NCBI GenBank assembly: GCA_963576735.1
Contig: OY755196.1
Span: 11,141,912 to 11,205,911 of the forward strand
Reading direction: 5' to 3'
Source: Bedellia somnulentella
Lineage: Eukaryota; Arthropoda; Insecta; Lepidoptera; Bedelliidae
DNA length: 64,000 nucleotides
Numbering within the stretch: position 1 is the first letter of the stretch; the number at the start of each line of letters is the position of its first letter. Position numbers and translations under genes: made by a program. Below the pieces are notes generated by a model that did no database searches, was not told the DNA's origin, and saw only the letters and a program-made list of their open reading frames with translations. Of the stretch, positions 1 through 11,055 are shown in pieces.

Positions 1-656
1 GTGATACTTAAATTTGTTTGGTCTTTATTTAAATAATCTACTTGGTTCTCCTTGCCTTCTCAAGTCTACAACCTGTTTGTGGCCTCTTAAAAGGGCTCTG
101 AGTGACTGTTGAAAGAATAAAAATACTTTCTTATATGAAAAACTTTCATAAAGGAAATGTGGTCAATCAATTCTTTAAACACCAAAACTTACTTTCTTAT
201 GGAGATGGAGGCAGTAGAGTTAAATAACTGCTTGTCAAAGCATTGCATTGCAGTGGATGTTCTCTTAGGAACTTTATAAGCGTCTCTAATTGTGCGTTTG
301 ACTCTCTGTCTGCTGTCCATACCTATAACGAATAAAATTTAAACTCAAAATACTATTAGCTAATGCGTCTCATTTCGAAATAATACTAACATTATGTTTA
401 TTGTACTCAAAACTAAAATGCTGTATATTCAATAAATTTAGCAACATATTTTGTGATACGAAAGGAGTAAAGTATTTGAAAGTGTAAACTTACCTCAGTT
501 TTGACTGGATAATTATAGATAACTAACTAGAAATACTGTTACTTCGAGATTTTCTTACAAATAAATATTCAACGTAACTCAAATACAAAACAAAACAAAG
601 ACCTTTTTTTCTTTTGTTTAGGCAGTGTGGATGTGGACACACTTTTATTTCTATTT
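1..656 (-). mobile_element. Older partial copy of the PIF/Harbinger Myb-gene region
   Basis: This stretch matches 6840-8282 in the same orientation, including the exon with CTCAGAGCCCT...AGGCC (near 80-110) and the start of the Myb-like first exon (near 270-325). The part equivalent to roughly 7060-7820 is missing, so the copy cannot encode the whole protein. Its far end resumes at 2942 after the Copia insertion. No intact ORF is seen. Confidence 0.7.
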
Positions 657-660
657 TCAC

Positions 661-817
661 TGATAGATTTTAAATAAAACATTATTGAGGCACGTATTCT
701 TCATTTTATTTTTCTCCACAGACTATCTAGACAGATAATAGAGATGTCCTTATTGCTAAGCTATTTTTAAACTAGAGATGTGCATGGCAAACCGTAGAAC
801 CGATAAAGTATTTAACA
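661..817 (-). repeat. Copia LTR (3' LTR in element sense)
   Basis: 157 bp, base-for-base identical to 2785-2941. On the minus strand it starts TGTTAAATAC and ends AATCTATCA, with an AATAAA polyadenylation-like signal inside. TTCAC lies immediately outside at 656-660. Confidence 0.9.
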
Positions 818-1039
818 TCCACCCTCGATTGAAAGTCTGACCTGACTTGAGATCGCTTAAGAGCATAGCTTATGAGCTTAAATTAACAAAAAAAAAATTT
901 GCCATACATACCCCATACTCATTACAATTTAAAAATTAAAACTAAGACACAAAAAAAAATAAAAACAATTTTAAAGAAAAAACACACAGTAAAATACAGT
1001 AAAAACAAGTTTTAGAGTAATTTTTCTAGTTTTAGCAAA

Positions 1040-1276
1040 TCAGAAAATGTTTAAGTAATTTTTTAATGAATTTAGCTTATCCTTACATAGGGTTTTGGTA
1101 AACAAGTCTGCCAAGTTTTCATTTGAACAAATGTAATCCACATCAATAACCTTTTTGGAAATTAAGTCTTTAATGAAATGAGTTTTGATGTCAATGTGTT
1201 TTGTCCGTTTACTATTTTCAAAAGATTTGGCTAGTTGAATTGCACCTTTATTGTCCATATAGAGCACACACTTCAC
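1040..1276 (-). pseudogene. Copia RNase H C-terminal fragment
   Basis: 78 codons. YMDNKGAIQLA, RTKHIDIKTHFIKDLI and NLADLFTKTL are the hallmark end of Copia polyproteins: the RNase H active-site region and the conserved HIDIK...LADxxTK tail. Only the C-terminal part of the domain is present, in the sense of the flanking LTRs. The adjoining reverse transcriptase is on the opposite strand, so this fragment cannot be translated as part of a pol protein. Confidence 0.85.
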
Positions 1277-1298
1277 TTCACTGTTCTGTCCATTAAAG

Positions 1299-2787
1299 TC
1301 TTAATTTCCAAAAAGGTTATTGACATACTATTTAAAGAAGGAAAATTGAAAATATTCAAAGGAAATAACAAAATATTTGGAGAAAAAATTGGAAAATTAT
1401 ATGTATTGAAGTTTGAAATGATTAAATATAAAAATATTGAAAACTGCAACAAAGCAAATGTAAGTAATAATATATGGCATGAACGGCTTGGCCACTTGAA
1501 CAGAAAAAGCTTGAAATTGATGAACTTGCCTTGTAGTGAAGATATGTGTGATGCTTGCATGAGAAATAAAAGTACTAGACTACCATTCAAGCCTATTCTG
1601 AGAAGAGAAACAAAACAAGTTGGAGAATTGATACACAGTGATGTGGTCGGGCCAATGAGAACTGAAACTCAAGAAGGATATAGATACTTTCAAACAATTT
1701 TAGATGACTACTCTCACTTTTGTCAAACATATTTACTAAGGAACAAATCGGAAGCAGCGAATAACCTAAAAAATTATATAAACAATTTAGAGAGACAAAG
1801 AGCAATAAAAGTGAAGAGAATTCGATGCGACAACGGCGGAGAGTATACATCAAATGTTTTAAAACAATTCTGCACAGAAAAAGGGATACAGATAGAGTAT
1901 ACTTTACCATACAGTCCTCAGTCAAATGGGAAGAGTGAACGTATGAATAGGACAATATTTGATAAAGCTCGTACTATACTAGAAGAATCAAATCTACCCA
2001 GGAAACTATGGGGCCATGCTGTATTGACAGCTACATTTTTAATAAATCGGTGTCCCTCGAAGGCGATCAACAATGAAATACCAACTAAACTTTTTGGAAG
2101 TGAAATGATGCTTAATAGACTAAAGCCATTTGGATGTAAGGGGTGGATGGTTATCTTACCAAGACAAGACAAACTCAACCCAAGAGCAAAAGAAGTGAGA
2201 CTAGTTGGTTATTGGAACCAGATGATTTCGGTAAGAACTATGCACCAGTGGCTAGATCATCAACTGTAAGAACATTTCTTGCTCATGCCGTTCACAAAGG
2301 TTGGTCTATAAGACAATTGGATGTCCCAACTGCGTTCCTGAATGGAAATTTAGATTCAGAGATATATATCAAGCCACCAGAGGGCGTCGAAGTCGCCAAC
2401 AACAAAGTGTTAAAGCTAAATAGAGGCTTGTATGGACTGAAAGAAAGCCCTAAGGTGTGGAATCAACGATTCAACGAGTACATGGAAGAGAAAGAATTTA
2501 AGAGATCACAAAACGACTTTTGTTTATACATTGGAAATAATACATGGCTTTTGATATATGTCGACGACATACTTATTACTGGATGTGAAGAAAACATAGA
2601 GAAAATAGTAAAAGACTTAAAACAGGAATTTCAAGTAAAAGATTTTGGCTCACCTAAAAATTTTCTTGGAATGGAGATAGAAAGAGTAGAAAATAGCATG
2701 AAAATAACTCAGAAAAGACAGATAGATAAAATGCTTGAAAAATTTAATATGACTCAGTGCAATGGAACATTAACCACGCTCTGCTGA
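1299..2787 (+). pseudogene. Copia integrase and reverse transcriptase fragment, inverted and internally deleted
   Basis: Order: GAG-pre-integrase zinc region (WHERLGH...CDAC), integrase core with HSDVVGP, RCDNGGEY and GKSERMNRT (the D, D and E positions), then after about 2215 a jump in frame to reverse transcriptase from NYAPVARSSTVRTFLA through YVDDILIT, stopping where the right LTR begins. The linker between integrase and RT is deleted with a frame change at about 2215-2235, so two overlapping ORFs (to 2269 and from 2143) carry the two halves. The block lies antisense to its own LTRs. It is a dead copy. Confidence 0.85.
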
Positions 2788-2941
2788 TAGATTTTAAATA
2801 AAACATTATTGAGGCACGTATTCTTCATTTTATTTTTCTCCACAGACTATCTAGACAGATAATAGAGATGTCCTTATTGCTAAGCTATTTTTAAACTAGA
2901 GATGTGCATGGCAAACCGTAGAACCGATAAAGTATTTAACA
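2785..2941 (-). repeat. Copia LTR (5' LTR in element sense)
   Basis: 157 bp, identical to 661-817. The adjoining 2764-2784 reads GCAGAGCGTGGTTAATG on the minus strand, a plausible initiator-Met primer-binding site. TTCAC follows at 2942-2946. Confidence 0.9.
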
Positions 2942-3180
2942 TTCACATATTGTGACCCTCGTAGAAATTTCATTTAGTGAATTCGTTTCTTTTTAATAAT
3001 AAGTAGATCTCATTATGTCATATATCGTTAATTTAATAGAAATCAAATTGATTTACGAATAAAATGTGCAAAATAAAGCCGATAAAATAGTAAGTATGAG
3101 CAATTATTCTAAAAAAATATTCTTTAATCAAGGGAAAACATTTACAAGTCCTAAAGTGGTATCACTCTTTTAAGTTCCAT
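2942..3180. repeat. Direct repeat, left copy, flanking the Harbinger genes
   Basis: Runs from TTGTGACCCTC to AGTTCCA and aligns along its length, with small differences, to 8278-8516 in the same orientation. It continues the older Harbinger copy interrupted by the Copia element. 3181-3384 carries no other recognisable feature besides the transposase upstream region. Confidence 0.75.
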
Positions 3181-3384
3181 TCCATCCAATACAATGTATT
3201 TGCTGATTGTGCCTGAAGGTAAGTTGAACTTAATTTGAATTAAAATGAATATCAACCAAAGCTAACATAATTGTAAAGACAAGTTTTTGGGTCGTAAATA
3301 ATCTTCATATAATAATATTTTTTAAAAAAATGGTGTAAATAAGTATAAAAATTTCTAGTTGAGAAACACAAATCCAATTTCACC

Positions 3385-5125
3385 ATGGCGCGTGCTTTTT
3401 TGATAATGGAAGCATTGGAGGAGGAGCAAAGAATGCGCAGAATCATTACAGCCCAACGAAGAAGGCAACTACGTAATGAAGTCAATGTGGACCACTTGTC
3501 AGACTCTCAATTTTCGGCACACTATAGGGTGACGAAATCGATCTTTGCTGCATTGTGCAGGGAGTTATCGCCGTTCCTGAAGCCAGCACAGAGATCGACT
3601 AGAATTTCTCTGGAATGTGAAGTAATTGTGACATATATCTTCTTTTAAATATATGAGTGAATATGCTTTGAAGAGATTAACCATATATAATTCTTTCAGA
3701 TCTTAACGGCACTGTCATTTTACGCCTCAGGCTCGTACCAAAAACCCGTAGGAATGAGTTATTTTCATGGTCTGAGCCAACCAAGTGTCTCAAATGCTGT
3801 GAGAAATGTCACAGCAGCCTTAAACCAACCCGCCCTCTTATTCAAATATATTCGCTTTCCACAAACACACAGAGAAAGGCAAACAATAATAAATGGGTAG
3901 GTACTGTGTAGTATCCAGTAAACAATAATAAATAGGTAGGTTGTGAACTTTCTGATATTTAATTTTATTATGTTATAGATTCTACAATAAATTTAAATTT
4001 CCTGGGTGTATGGGATGTGTTGATGGCACACATGTTGCGCTTATTCGGCCCACTGACCATGAGGAGAGATTTTTTAATAGGAAACACTACCATTCCAGGA
4101 ATGTACAAATAGTAAGTATTGTAGACAGTTTTATACTAAGACCCAAAAAATATTTTAAAACACTAAGTGATATCACTAATGGAACACATTTTATTTTATT
4201 ATATTGTCACTATTAATAGATAGAATAGAATAACTCTTTATTGTACATAAAACACAAATTTACAAAAAAAAATATCATACAGTTTTCAGTGAGGTACAAT
4301 CGGCGGTCTTATCGCTAAAAGCGATCTCTTCCAGACAACCTTTAACATTTATTACATGTTTAACATTCTAAATTTTATGTCAGCTTGATGTAGTTACTAC
4401 CCTGTAGCCATTAAGTTATTAAACAATAATCAATATTACAATTGTTTTAGATCTGCGACAGTGACCTAAACATTTTAAATGTAGATGCAACATTTGGTGG
4501 GGCTTCTCATGACTCATTTATATGGCGAAGTTCAGAAGTTAGCCAACACATGCAGGAACTATATTTCAGTGGAGAAAGACTTTGGTTGCTGGGTGAGTAA
4601 AAAACTACTTTGGGGTTCTATTGATTAAAATGTGACCACTTCATAATGAGACCTACTAAAAATGAAAATTTGCATAGTCTTTATAATACTAGTATATGTG
4701 TATGTCTTTTCTCTACAGGTGATTCTGGATACCCCCTAAGACCGTGGTTACTGACCCCAATCATCAATGCTGTTCCTGGCAGTCCAGAGGAAAAATATAC
4801 TGAGATCCACTGCAGTGCTCGGAATACAGTTGAACGTTGTATTGGGGTCTTGAAAGCTCGCTGGCGGTGTTTATTAGCACACAGGGTGCTGCATTATGAT
4901 CACCATATGGTGGCTAAAATCATTAATGCTTGCACCATTTTGCACAATATCTGCAATAAACATCGTCTGCCAGTTCCAGAATTACCCAGAGAAGTTGCAA
5001 ATTTGGATCAAATCCATCAAATTCATGCCCCTGCTGGTGAAGCTGCTGTTCTCAATGATAATGACTTATTATTGCGAGGTCGGCAGCAGCAGTCTCAAAT
5101 AGTTCATCGCCTGTGGGTGGAATAG
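3385..5125 (+). CDS. PIF/Harbinger transposase (HARBI1-like), five exons
   Basis: The encoded DDE nuclease would cut and paste its transposon with a Myb-like partner. Coding exons by GT-AG sites and continuous frame: 3385-3621, 3700-3896, 3979-4111, 4451-4592, 4719-5125, giving 371 residues, close to the usual HARBI1 size of about 350. An N-terminal helical region (RITAQRRRQ, FSAHYRVTKSIFAALCREL) leads into the nuclease: GCVDGTHVALIRP holds the first Asp, NVDATFGGASHDSFIWR the second, and RNTVERCIGVLKARW the Glu. GDSGYPLRPW and LHNICNKH are also family motifs. No stop or frameshift was seen and every splice site is canonical, so the gene may still be functional. The convergent Myb-like gene at 5948-7887 supports an autonomous transposon; I could not find clear TIRs. 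A domesticated HARBI1 is less likely given this neighbour. Confidence 0.88.
4205..4350 (-). repeat. Dispersed repeat in transposase intron 3
   Basis: GAATAACTCTTTATTGTAC and GGTCTTATCGCTAAAAGCG followed by a CTTCCAGACAACC block look like the reversed 3' end of a common lepidopteran retroelement. A short plus-strand relative is at 58486-58535. It lies inside the intron and does not disturb splice sites. Confidence 0.5.
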
Positions 5126-5947
5126 TGATAAGTTTTATTAAATTTATTTTTGGTTTATCTTTTTGTTTGCATATTTGTTTTTACCAAGTTGATCTCTTCT
5201 ATGTTATTTTTTATAAATAATTCAGTTTCAAATCATTGAACATGTTATTTCTCATACATTGAGTATACAATAGTTTTTAAGTTACTGTAATAAAATAGTT
5301 TTTGGTTGTCCTGTTTCTTAGTAGATGTAAACTTTGAACCACTGCCAAAATTATAGGACAAAATAAAGCTAAAATTATATTTGTTCAATAAATGTTTAAT
5401 AAACTACATTGCTATATCAAAAAACCATTTTTCCAAAATAATAGTTTGAATGATAAAAACTAATGAGTATACTTAGTTGTAAAATTTATGTACCCCACCC
5501 TTAAACTTTTGAAACAAGAAAGTGACATATGTAAAGGAAATTTATTTAAGATAAAGCACATTTTGTGTGGTTCATACAAACCCTGGAAAATAGATGAATT
5601 TGTATTAATATTGATGTAAGCAAATCTCATCATACTTACTACTACCCTCCATGGGCAATGAGTGAGTCGCACTTGGCAAATATTGTTTAAAATGCAGATT
5701 GAATGCGTGTTACTTTATATCTATTAATGAGGATTGCTTAAAAAAAAGTATATTTAGGATTTCTTTTTCAAATTGAGGGACTATTTGGTTAACAGTCTAG
5801 TCTCATGTCTGGGGAAAAGGAAAAACTGGTTTATATTTTATGTTATGCTTGTAACTATTGATTGAATGTGTAATTAATGATTTCAGAAAAAGATGAATAC
5901 TTAATATTTTTGACAAATTAAAACAGATATTTTACTTAACAAATGTT
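5126..5947. other. Spacer between convergent Harbinger genes
   Basis: AT-rich sequence between the two convergent stop codons. AATAAA-type signals near 5288 and 5361 could end the transposase transcript. No further ORF, RNA or repeat recognised. Confidence 0.5.
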
Positions 5948-7887
5948 TTATTTCTTGTAATTATCTTTTATTACATTAATGAGCTCCAGTGTATACTCAG
6001 CTTGAGCTTTGCATGCCTCTGCTTGAGCTTTGCATGCCTCTGCTTGTAGAAGAGCAGCTTGTGATTGGACGCGAGCAGCTTCGGCAGTTATCATGGCAGC
6101 ACATGCCAGCTTTTCCTCAGCCTCCACTCGGCGTCTCTCCAGTTCCACAATCCACTCAGTTCGCTGAGCTGGTTGAGGTCCTGTAGCAATAAGGAATGTT
6201 ACTAATTGATAAAAAATATTTGTTAACATATGACTCACACAAAATCATTCTTCAATCAATATAATAGAGCTTTTGTGCATAGAAAAAGGACAAGAAAGAA
6301 AGGTGGATAAAGTAATCTACATAATAACATAACATAAACGTTCACGCCTAATATCCCCGAAGGGGTTGGCAGAGGTACTAATACTTCTGAACATCACGTG
6401 ACTCTGTCACCTGGTGATCAGAGTACCCACGTTTTGTATGGACAGTGTATTCACGTGATAGGGGGCAGGCCTATCGCCGTTTTGTATGAATACACTGTCA
6501 CATGACTAAGTACAACTCAGCCATGTGGGTTTCCTCACAATGTATTCCCTCACCGTTAATAACCATGATAAATTAACCACACATATGTCTTTAGAAAAGA
6601 CAAATTGGTGTAAGCCCGACCCAGGATTTGAACACTGGTTGTTTGCACGATAACCAAGTGTTCTACCCACTGGGCTATCTTGTCTAAGTAAACTACCATG
6701 GTGTAAAAGTTGTTTTATGTTTTTCCTCACTTAACTTTCAAAAGTGACTGTAGAATTTTCTGATTCTGAATCTCTGGCTTCCGTGTGTTTAAGTATATGT
6801 CAATATTGTACAACCTTTTTTAACTGATTAAGTTTGATCATAATTTAAATATACTAACTGGTTCTCCTTGTCCTCTCAAGTCTACGACCTGTTGTTTGTG
6901 GCCTCCTTATAGGGCTCTGAGTAACTGTTGAAAGAAAATTGAAAGTTGAAAGAAAAAATTAACTAGAATTTAAAGTAAATGTGGACAATCAATACTTTAA
7001 ATACCAAAACTTACTTCCTTGTGGAGATGGAGGCAGTGCTGAATAACTCCCTGTCAAAGTGTTGTTGACATGTGCTGAAGCAACTGTTAAGAAGTATTTT
7101 ATAACAATTAAATAAAGGTGTACTATACAACACAAATTAGGGTGTACTACATAAAAACTTGTACAACTTACCAAAACTATCAGTGGTGGTACCCCTTGTT
7201 GAGGGAGATGCAATAGGAAACTCTTCATTTTCTGAACAAAACATAATCAATTTAGTTAAATTAAGAACATCATATATAAGTAAAAGAGATTTGGAAACTT
7301 TTCAGATAGAATTGTTTACCTATTACCACAAGATCCTCTTGAACCTCCCCAATGTTTTGGCTTGTTGTTGGCTGAAAAAGTTAAATTATGTTTATTTAAA
7401 AAAAAATTAAGTATAAATACAACCAAATTGCTTGTAACTTACAAAAATGGAAACTCTGTATTGTTGGTCCCCGAACACAGCTCCTTCACCAATTATTTCC
7501 ATAATTTTTGCCTCCATATCATTGAGATCAGACACAAGTGGAGGACCTCCTCCAGTTCCCATGGCATCCTGTCGGCGCTTGGAAATTTTGTTCTTGGTTT
7601 TGTGTTTGAGGTCAGTCCAATACTGTGAAAATGATATATCATTGCATTAATATAGTTATTTTACTTATTAGGAGTCAAATCCAAGTAAAACCTACCCTTT
7701 TCCAACGCTGACTTGTCTTAGTGGCCCCATCGCCATAGGCGTTGAGCCTAGATGCCAAATTGTCCCATGCTCTGTCGACATGCTCCTTGGATCTAGGCCC
7801 AAGTCCAATACCTTTGGCGATGAGTGGATGCTCTCTAAGGAACTCAAGAAGCTCCTCCAACTGTGCGTTTGATACTCTGTTGTCCAT
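5948..7887 (-). CDS. Myb/SANT-like Harbinger companion protein, multi-exon, one phase fault
   Basis: In PIF/Harbinger elements the second protein binds the ends and helps the transposase enter the nucleus. Exons by splice signals: 7696-7887 (MDNRVSNAQLEELLEFL..., Trp-bearing Myb/zeste-like helices to SQRWKR), 7443-7622 (YWTDLKHKTKNKI...), 7327-7371, 7172-7231, 7015-7083, 6859-6924, 5948-6180. The last exon (ELERRRVEAEEKLACAAM...) is a charged, Ala/Glu-rich coiled coil containing a repeated CKAQAEA unit. Exons 3-7 stay in one frame with one another, and exons 1-2 do likewise, but the join between exon 2 and exon 3 is one nucleotide out. So either this copy is broken or I misplaced that splice. 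An intron holds SINE-A copy 6321-6685. Confidence 0.65.
6321..6685 (-). mobile_element. SINE-A, full-length copy
   Basis: 365 bp, defining the family. Head on the minus strand: a tRNA-like unit with A-box-like TAGCCCAGTGGG and B-box-like GTTCAAATCC. Body: CTAAAGACATATGTGTGG, CCACATGGCTGAG, GGCGATAGGCCTGCCCCCTA. Tail: GCCAACCCCTTCGGGGAT, then repeats of ATGTT. Flanked by an 11-bp target duplication, AAGTAATCTAC (6310-6320) and AAGTAAACTAC (6686-6696). It sits in an intron of the Myb-like gene. Confidence 0.85.
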
Positions 7888-8277
7888 ATCTATAACACAA
7901 TAAATACTGATACAATACTGAAACTGAAACCTAAAAACTAGTGTTAGCTATTGTTTTTTACTTCGAAATATTACTAACATTTTGTTTAAAGTAACCAAAA
8001 CTTTCTAATAAAAAAAAAAATTTAAGTATACAATTTTCTGTTACATAACTCAGTAAATTAAATATATTAAGTAGACTATTTTGTGATAGGAAAGGGAAAA
8101 AGTACTTCAAAGTTTAAACTTACTTTAGTCTTTGCAGAATGATTCGTATAATAACGCTCTTAGATTAGATACTGTAACGAGATTTTCTTTTGTTTCAATT
8201 TAAACTCGAGAAAACTTTTTTTTGTCTTTTGTGTGTTTGCTTTTGTTTATGCAGTGTGGACACGTTTTTATTAATAT

Positions 8278-8516
8278 TTTCACGTGTTGTGACCCTCTTA
8301 GAAATTTCATTTAATAAATTCGTTTCTTCTGAATAAATAGAAGATGTCGTTACATCATATATAGTTTATATAATAGGAATCGAATTGATTAACGAATAAA
8401 ATTTGCATAATAAAGCTGATAAAATAGTAAGTATGAACAATTATACTAGAAATGTATCCTTAAATCAAGGGAAAACATTTACAAGTCCTCAAGTGGTATC
8501 ACTCTTCGTAGTTCCA
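8278..8516. repeat. Direct repeat, right copy, flanking the Harbinger genes
   Basis: Partner of 2942-3180: TTGTGACCCTC, CGAATTGATTAACGAATAAA, AAACATTTACAAGTCCT and GGTATCACTCTT are shared in order. The similarity stops at TTCCA. 7888-8277 carries the Myb-gene upstream region and matches 330-656. 8517-8647 shows nothing recognised. Confidence 0.75.
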
Positions 8517-8647
8517 CTGTTTGATAATTGTCGGCTGAGGACGCTAGTGTCAATACAGTCAAAGTGCATTCAGCGATTCAAGAGCCGCAGCGACCAGTGT
8601 GCTTCCGTAATATCAACATCTATTGCGATCGCGTTGCTGCGGAGCGG

Positions 8648-9438
8648 CTAAGGTGTCGCGCCTGCTGTTGTATCGCAAGTTGCCGAAAGATGCGTAATCA
8701 GCCTGCCGGTGATGTTGCTAGCTGCGTCGCTGGCCAGGAATGTGCTCACAGTTGCCACCTCCTTGCTGTCACCAGGCCGGCCGAGGGCATGTGTCTTCGC
8801 ACACTTCTTAAGGAACATCTGGTATTGCTCCTCATCCATGCCAGTGCTGACTTTCTTATGTAAGCCAGTTACTATGACTCCAGGATTTACAGCATTTACT
8901 CTGAACACTTTTAGGGGCCAACTCTAACGCAACACAGCGAGTAAACTGGTCTAATGCTGCTTTAGACATGCAATAAGCGAGCACATTGGGAAATGAGCGG
9001 AGGCCAGTCACACTAGACACATGTTACAATGTTTCCTTTCGTTGCAATTAGATGAGGAGCAGCTATCATTGTCAAATGGTAATGTGCCCAAACATTCGTA
9101 TTCATAACAAGGCCATATGGATCTAATGAAGTTGTTTTGATGGTGCCGGACTCCAATACACCGGCATCGTTGACAAGTACACCCAATTTGTTAAATTTAT
9201 CAAGGGTTTCCTTTAAAATGTTTTCTACGTCTTCTTCTTTGTTCATATCAGCAATGATAACGAGCGGTTTCCTCTTACCAGGGGATATTTTCTCACATTG
9301 CTCAGCGACCTTGTTTAGGTTCTCTTTATTTCTCCCGGTTAACGCTAAAAATGCATCGAGTTTTGCAAATTCAAGAGCAGTTTCGGCTCCGATTCCTGAA
9401 CTAGCCCCGGTAATGAGCACTGATTTGTTGGAAAACAT
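8648..9438 (-). pseudogene. Classical short-chain dehydrogenase/reductase, frame-broken
   Basis: An NAD(P)-dependent oxidoreductase of the FabG-like SDR type, with no intron. Visible in order: cofactor motif TGASSGIG near residue 11, VNDAGV where the family normally has NNAG, a VSSVTG serine segment, catalytic YCMSK, then VNAVNPGVIVTGLH and FLASDAASNITG. The first frame runs 9438 to 9013. At about 9010-9020 a small indel moves the VSS/YxxxK part to another frame, and a second one near 8915 moves it again before VNAVNPG. The C-terminal end lacks a recognisable DGG tail. So the locus looks like a degraded gene, though two sequencing indels would give the same picture. Without them it would be about 255 aa, the family norm. 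The substrate cannot be told. Confidence 0.75.
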
Positions 9439-10004
9439 TATAGACTGTGGTTTCTTTCTATTCTAATTTTTCTTTATACGATAGTATGTAATGTAAATAG
9501 TGTGATAGCAAACAGCACATAAATTCCATTTCTTTTTCCTAATTATTTAGTCCACAAATATATATAAAGTTTTTTACTGACTATCAGTTTAGAATAGCAC
9601 TATCCTATCTCATACTGTAGTTTTCATAATAAGCACCTCAGAAATTTTGGATTTTTAAGTGATTGATTAATATAGTACTACCCTTTATCAGCCATCTGTT
9701 ATAAATTACTTTTATATTTTTCCCTTTAAACTTTAGTAGTTGACAGGAATTATTGTTGCTGCAACTCCTGTTTACCAGTTACTGGGATTAAACCTTGACA
9801 GAAGTAGATAGAGAGCTACATTAATGTAGATAAATAAAAAGTCTTGATAAGTTTGCTAGAGTCAGATGTTTTATAATCATTATCTTCTTTACCTTTCCCA
9901 ATGGACTGGAGCGGACTCCTCACTCCATAGTGAGGGTGTGTGTTGACTGTTGTCGTTCATATAGCATTATTATAATTTTTCCAGGGATTGCAGTAATATT
10001 TTAA
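9439..10004. other. Unannotated stretch upstream of the dehydrogenase
   Basis: AT-rich. A TATATATAAAG string lies at 9559-9569 on the plus strand with TCAGTT about 25 bases on, but no coding sequence follows, so no promoter is claimed. Nothing else recognised. Confidence 0.4.
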
Positions 10005-10126
10005 CGCCCGATTTCTAAATTCAGTATTCCAGTATCGTTCTGTCGCATTGAAATATGAACAACTGAATGGGACAAAACGATACTTAAGTCGTTCTCAGCT
10101 AGAATACTCAATTCAGAAATCGGGCG
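10005..10126. mobile_element. Small palindromic MITE with TAA target duplication
   Basis: 122 bp. The ends CGCCCGATTTCT and AGAAATCGGGCG are inverted repeats and the similarity continues inward (AATTCAGTATTC against GAATACTCAATT, then ATCGTT against AACGAT). TAA flanks both sides (10002-10004 and 10127-10129). A 3-bp TAA/TTA duplication is typical of PIF/Harbinger-related MITEs. Confidence 0.75.
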
Positions 10127-10854
10127 TAAGTAAACCAAACATAACCTAAATTTATTATCACTTACTGCTTGTGGTTTTCTTTATCAAACCCTGAGGAAAT
10201 AATTCGTAAGTAATGGTTAATCTGAGACATTTACGCCGTAGAATCGCTGAAAACTGCATTTATAACAATAAGATGTAAGTAAACACTTACCACCCGGCCG
10301 TATATATCTTGGTTTAATGGACATTATTTCGGTTTTTTAAATCACTTTCACTTATCACACACACTTATTTCAGTATAAAATCTATAGATAACTCTCATTT
10401 CTTTAAAATAATTGAAATAATCTAAACATTACAAGAAATCAAGCGTTGTTATTGTTGTTGTTTTTGTTTCTCAGTTCGTATTCGTATCATCTTATCATAA
10501 TCTGGTACTCTACTCTTGTTTCAGCATCCTGAGTAATGCTAGGTTTACATTATATAAATTCAAATGTATTCATTGCAAGTCACATTATGGGATTAGGTGG
10601 TAATGAGTAGGTTAGTCACAAATGTGACACCCTGTAAGTTATTCAAGTTAACAAATTCCAAGTATATTTAACGTTTTACTTGGAAGCTTTTGAATAGTGT
10701 ATTATATTTTCTCTTTTACGTAAATGAGTTTTGGATGTCTACTCGGATCCTCTAAACATTTATTAATATTTACCTTCTTTAAATTTATTTATGTAGGGGA
10801 TGTAGCGTACACGTAATTTAAGACAATGCAAAATATCATCCAGTTCAACTCAAA
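10127..10854. other. Unannotated stretch
   Basis: No ORF, RNA or known repeat was recognised. Confidence 0.4.
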
Positions 10855-11046
10855 CATTCACGTCGTATATCTCCGAAGGGGTTAGCAGAGGTCCAATTCT
10901 TCCGAACATCACGTGACATTGTCACCTGCTGTTCAGAGTACCCATGTTTTGCTTGGACAGTGCACTCACGTGTTAGGGGACAGGCCTATCGCCGCCGTTT
11001 TGTATGAATACACTGTCACATGACTATGTACAACTTAGCCATGTGG
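10855..11046 (-). mobile_element. SINE-A, 3' part
   Basis: Contains the family tail CTCCGAAGGGGTTAGCAGAG and body up to CTTAGCCATGTGGG; the tRNA head is absent. Joined directly to a SINE-B piece. Confidence 0.75.
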
Positions 11047-11055
11047 GTTTTCTCA

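Larger units (their letters stand above)
661..2941 (-). mobile_element. Copia-type LTR retrotransposon with inverted interior
   Basis: Two identical 157-bp LTRs (661-817 and 2785-2941) begin TG and end CA and are flanked by the 5-bp target duplication TTCAC (656-660 and 2942-2946). Read on the minus strand, the right LTR is the 5' LTR and is followed by GCAGAGCGTGG, which resembles an initiator-Met-tRNA primer site. A purine-rich GAGGGTGGA precedes the left (3') LTR. So the ends define a minus-strand element. The RNase H piece agrees (1040-1276, minus), but integrase and reverse transcriptase (about 1299-2787) lie on the plus strand and gag and protease are not seen. LTR identity implies a young insertion. 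It interrupts the older Harbinger copy. Confidence 0.85.

Noticed and set aside
5989..6186. 65-codon plus-strand ORF
   Set aside because: It is the antisense of the last exon of the Myb-like gene.
9559..9590. TATA box and initiator on the plus strand
   Set aside because: Spacing from TATA to TCAGTT is shorter than usual and no transcript-like sequence follows; AT-rich chance match is likely.
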